Source: Acanthococcus lagerstroemiae (Eukaryota; Arthropoda; Insecta; Hemiptera; Eriococcidae). Taken from it: a DNA stretch of 64,000 bases. The stretch spans positions 62,117,211 to 62,181,210 of the forward strand of contig CM063113.1 in NCBI GenBank assembly GCA_031841125.1, in the 5' to 3' direction. Positions 62,238 to 64,000 of this stretch are shown here, piece by piece. Each line of letters opens with the position of its first letter. Position 1 is the stretch's first letter. The notes beneath the pieces are model-generated. The model had not been told where the DNA came from, searched no databases, and saw only the letters and a list, made by a program, of their open reading frames with translations. The position numbers and the translations under genes are program-made.

Positions 62238-62992
62238 GAGAGTGGGGCGTATGGCGATTCACGCATGCTAAATTGGTCCCGGGACACTGTACCCCTGTCT
62301 CGGAAATGCCTCGAGTGAGCCTGCGTCGGGATAGGGGAAATCGCTTTGAGGTAGCTCCTGCTACCCCCATTTCTCCTTTCGCCCCTTCACGGCGGTGAAT
62401 CTATGGCGTCTTATTCTTCTTCTTCTTCGCTGTCGAATTGCGCCGGATCGTCTTCTTCGTCAGTTGTTGGCAGCAGCGATATCGTCGTCGTCGTCGTCGA
62501 TATTGGTGGGATGGCGAGTGCCGGCATAGGGTGCTGTGTTCGCTGCCTTTGTCTCTGCCACTCCAGTTCCATCTTGCGGCCCACTGTCTTCTTGACAAAG
62601 GCTGCTGCCTGATCCCATCCCGCTCTACTCTTCTGTATTGTCGGGACCAGGTTCTCCGGTGTAAGCGACTCAACACCCATGTTTCGATAGGCGGCCACCG
62701 CGTCTTCTCTCTCTTGGTCGAATGCGGACACTCGAACAGGATGTGTCAGGCATCGTCTCACCCTTCTGATGCGCAGTAGAAGCACCGCGGGCTTTTTGCT
62801 ATGCCCATTTGGTGCAGTTACTTGTTGAAGACACCATGGCCGCTCATCAAGTTCAGCTAGCCATAACGTCTGCCCAACCACGCGTTGAGGTCGCGTACTA
62901 GCAGATGGATCCACTCTCCTTGGTACTGTGGGAGAGCCGCTTTCCCTACATGCGGAGCGTGGATTGCCTAATATCCTGTTTGACCCGTAGTG
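62238..62992 (-). mobile_element. Decayed 3' fragment of an R1-like element
   Basis: On the minus strand, broken frames give RDLNAWLGRRYG, MSGHGVFNK, LHQMGIAKSPRCFYC and HILFECPHS. This is the same C-terminal reverse-transcriptase region and zinc finger as at 25757-26225, with stops and frameshifts. The 3' end (GGGGCGTATGGCGATTCACG on the + strand at about 62243) matches the 3' ends at 25443 and 20842. A 61-codon frame at 62188-62370 is only an accidental opening in the 3' UTR. Confidence 0.72.
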
Positions 62993-63436
62993 ACGCGCAT
63001 GCGCGGAAACATAGAACAGCTGTTTTGTCGGACTCATTAATTCCTTAGACATTTAAAATTTCATTAAATCCTACTTGTCCAAGAAAAGGGCCTCAGTAGT
63101 AAATGAACATTCTGGCCATTTTTTGTGACACGTCACGCTTCTATTCTTTAGAATCATAAGGCACTTAAACAGTCTTTTTAGCCCCTAAAAACTGTGATTA
63201 AAATAGTACTTCACCATCATCTGTAGAATAAATAACTGTGTTCATTTATTTTTTATGTCGTTACGTGAAAATATTAAAACGCAATGCTACGTACCTAGTA
63301 CCTACATAGCTCGTTTAAATCTTGACAATTGATAGTTCTAACCTGTAAGGCTTGGTCGATTTGACCGTTGGAGTGTGTAAAATCGAAACGAAGTATTCTT
63401 TATCTCTACTGGTAAAACAGAGGAGATGATCTATTT

Positions 63437-63586
63437 AATTATTAAGTATAGAGGCAAATTACTCCAAATATCAATTACAATTTATTAACACGACGTTTCG
63501 ACATCACTTGTCATCATCAGGTAACACAACACGTACAAAATTGTAATTGATTTTTGGAGTAATTTGTCTCTATACTTAATAATTAC
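63437..63586. mobile_element. Foldback element with a hammerhead-like core in its loop
   Basis: Arms of about 47 bp (ATTATTAAGTATAGAGGCAA at 63437 onwards, complement ending 63586) enclose a loop of about 55 bases. On the minus strand the loop holds CTGATGA (63514-63520), a 4-bp stem GACA/TGTC and GAAA (63496-63499), in the order of a hammerhead core. Confidence 0.6.
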
Positions 63587-63672
63587 CAGTGTAACGATTT
63601 GTGGTACCGTGATAAAAAGTTCCATAATAGGTCTTCTAGTCGGCTGTAATTAGGGTTGCTGAAATTTTCATT

Positions 63673-64000
63673 GTGGGCTCAAGGGGCTGATTGGTAACAA
63701 TCCCCTAATTAGAGATTCTCGGCTTGACAAATGACTTGGTCAAGTCAGATTAATTTGAATAGATTTATTAACACTTTAGACAATACATACTTTGACTTTA
63801 CGTTATTGAACGGTTACAACGGTTAGCCACTAGGTTTTTGAGAACATACGACACGACATAACATCAGTTGTACGTTAATTTTCCAAGTCCCAGATCTGGG
63901 TGCGAAAGACGTGAACGAAGTCTCCACTCACCTTTTTGGAGGGAGCAAGACCGAGATTTCGGCCCGTGTAAAGAGTTTATAAAGCCCGAGCTTCGTATTC
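63673..64000 (+). repeat. Dispersed repeat family X, copy 2 (cut by window edge)
   Basis: Same family and orientation as 8018-8345. The left boundary of similarity (GTGGGCTC against GTGAGCTC) is sharp in both copies, which suggests a true element end at about 8018 and 63673. Confidence 0.8.

Larger units (their letters stand above)
61692..63013. repeat. 21-bp direct repeat bracketing the R1-like fragment
   Basis: The same 21 bases (start ACGCGCATGCGC, end GGAAACATA) occur at 61692-61712 and 62993-63013. The second copy sits exactly at the 5' limit of the decayed R1-like fragment, and the first lies about 525 bp past its 3' end. They may be the target duplication of a larger insertion (61713-62992). 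Confidence 0.45.
53396..64000 (+). other. Start of intron 5 (open to the window end)
   Basis: GTAAGT donor at 53396. No continuation exon of Ig4 was found. Unassigned stretches are 53396-54059, 55561-56400, 57265-57786, 58331-61458 and 63014-63436. They hold pyrimidine-rich runs (for example 57268-57300) and nothing codable. Confidence 0.7.

Overview
This window is insect (arthropod) nuclear DNA, judged from GT-AG introns, an arthropod-type immunoglobulin (Ig) gene and the spectrum of non-LTR retrotransposons and MITEs. It is AT-rich, with many unsuppressed CpG-containing stretches and many microsatellites. I cannot name the species. There are no operons, CRISPR arrays or prokaryotic genes.

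The only host gene I can support runs left to right on the + strand. It is a Sidestep-family (Side / Side-II to -VIII type) cell-surface Ig protein, of which five internal coding exons lie in the window: 7264-7374, 39053-39256, 40318-40463, 48937-49081 and 53265-53395. Splice phases match at every junction. The exons encode Ig domain 2 (split over two exons), Ig domain 3 (split over two exons) and the first half of Ig domain 4. The introns are about 31.7, 1.06, 8.5 and 4.2 kb. The signal peptide and Ig1 exons should lie before the window. The rest of Ig4, Ig5, FN3, the membrane segment and the tail should lie after it. Nearly everything else is intron.

The introns are a fossil bed of mobile DNA. 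The largest insert is an internally deleted R1-clade non-LTR element on the minus strand (25443-28667) with an exact 16-bp target-site duplication. It landed in the terminus of a MITE with CACTA-type ends (28680-29654). That MITE was separately invaded by a pogo/Tigger-like MITE (29039-29616). A second, uninterrupted copy of the CACTA-type MITE (2070-2452) serves as the empty-site control. Two other relatives of the R1-type 3' end occur: a 65-bp micro-insertion with a 14-bp duplication (20842-20906) and a decayed fragment (62238-62992). Two decayed copies of another LINE reverse transcriptase lie at 15230-15680 and 54060-55560.

Other structure includes three short hAT-like MITEs with 7/8 or 8/8 matched duplications (21363, 43655, 54420) and several foldback elements (37338, 48286, 56838, 61459, 63437). 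An inverted-repeat element carries a tRNA-like Pol III promoter (37446-38000). A dispersed quasi-satellite occurs at four loci, and two fields of a degenerate AGACTC motif lie in opposite orientation. The 63437 foldback holds a hammerhead-like core. I found no coherent new multi-gene system. The most informative novelties are the nested insertions, the CACTA-ended MITE, the micro-insertion, the tRNA-like foldback and the ribozyme-like motif.
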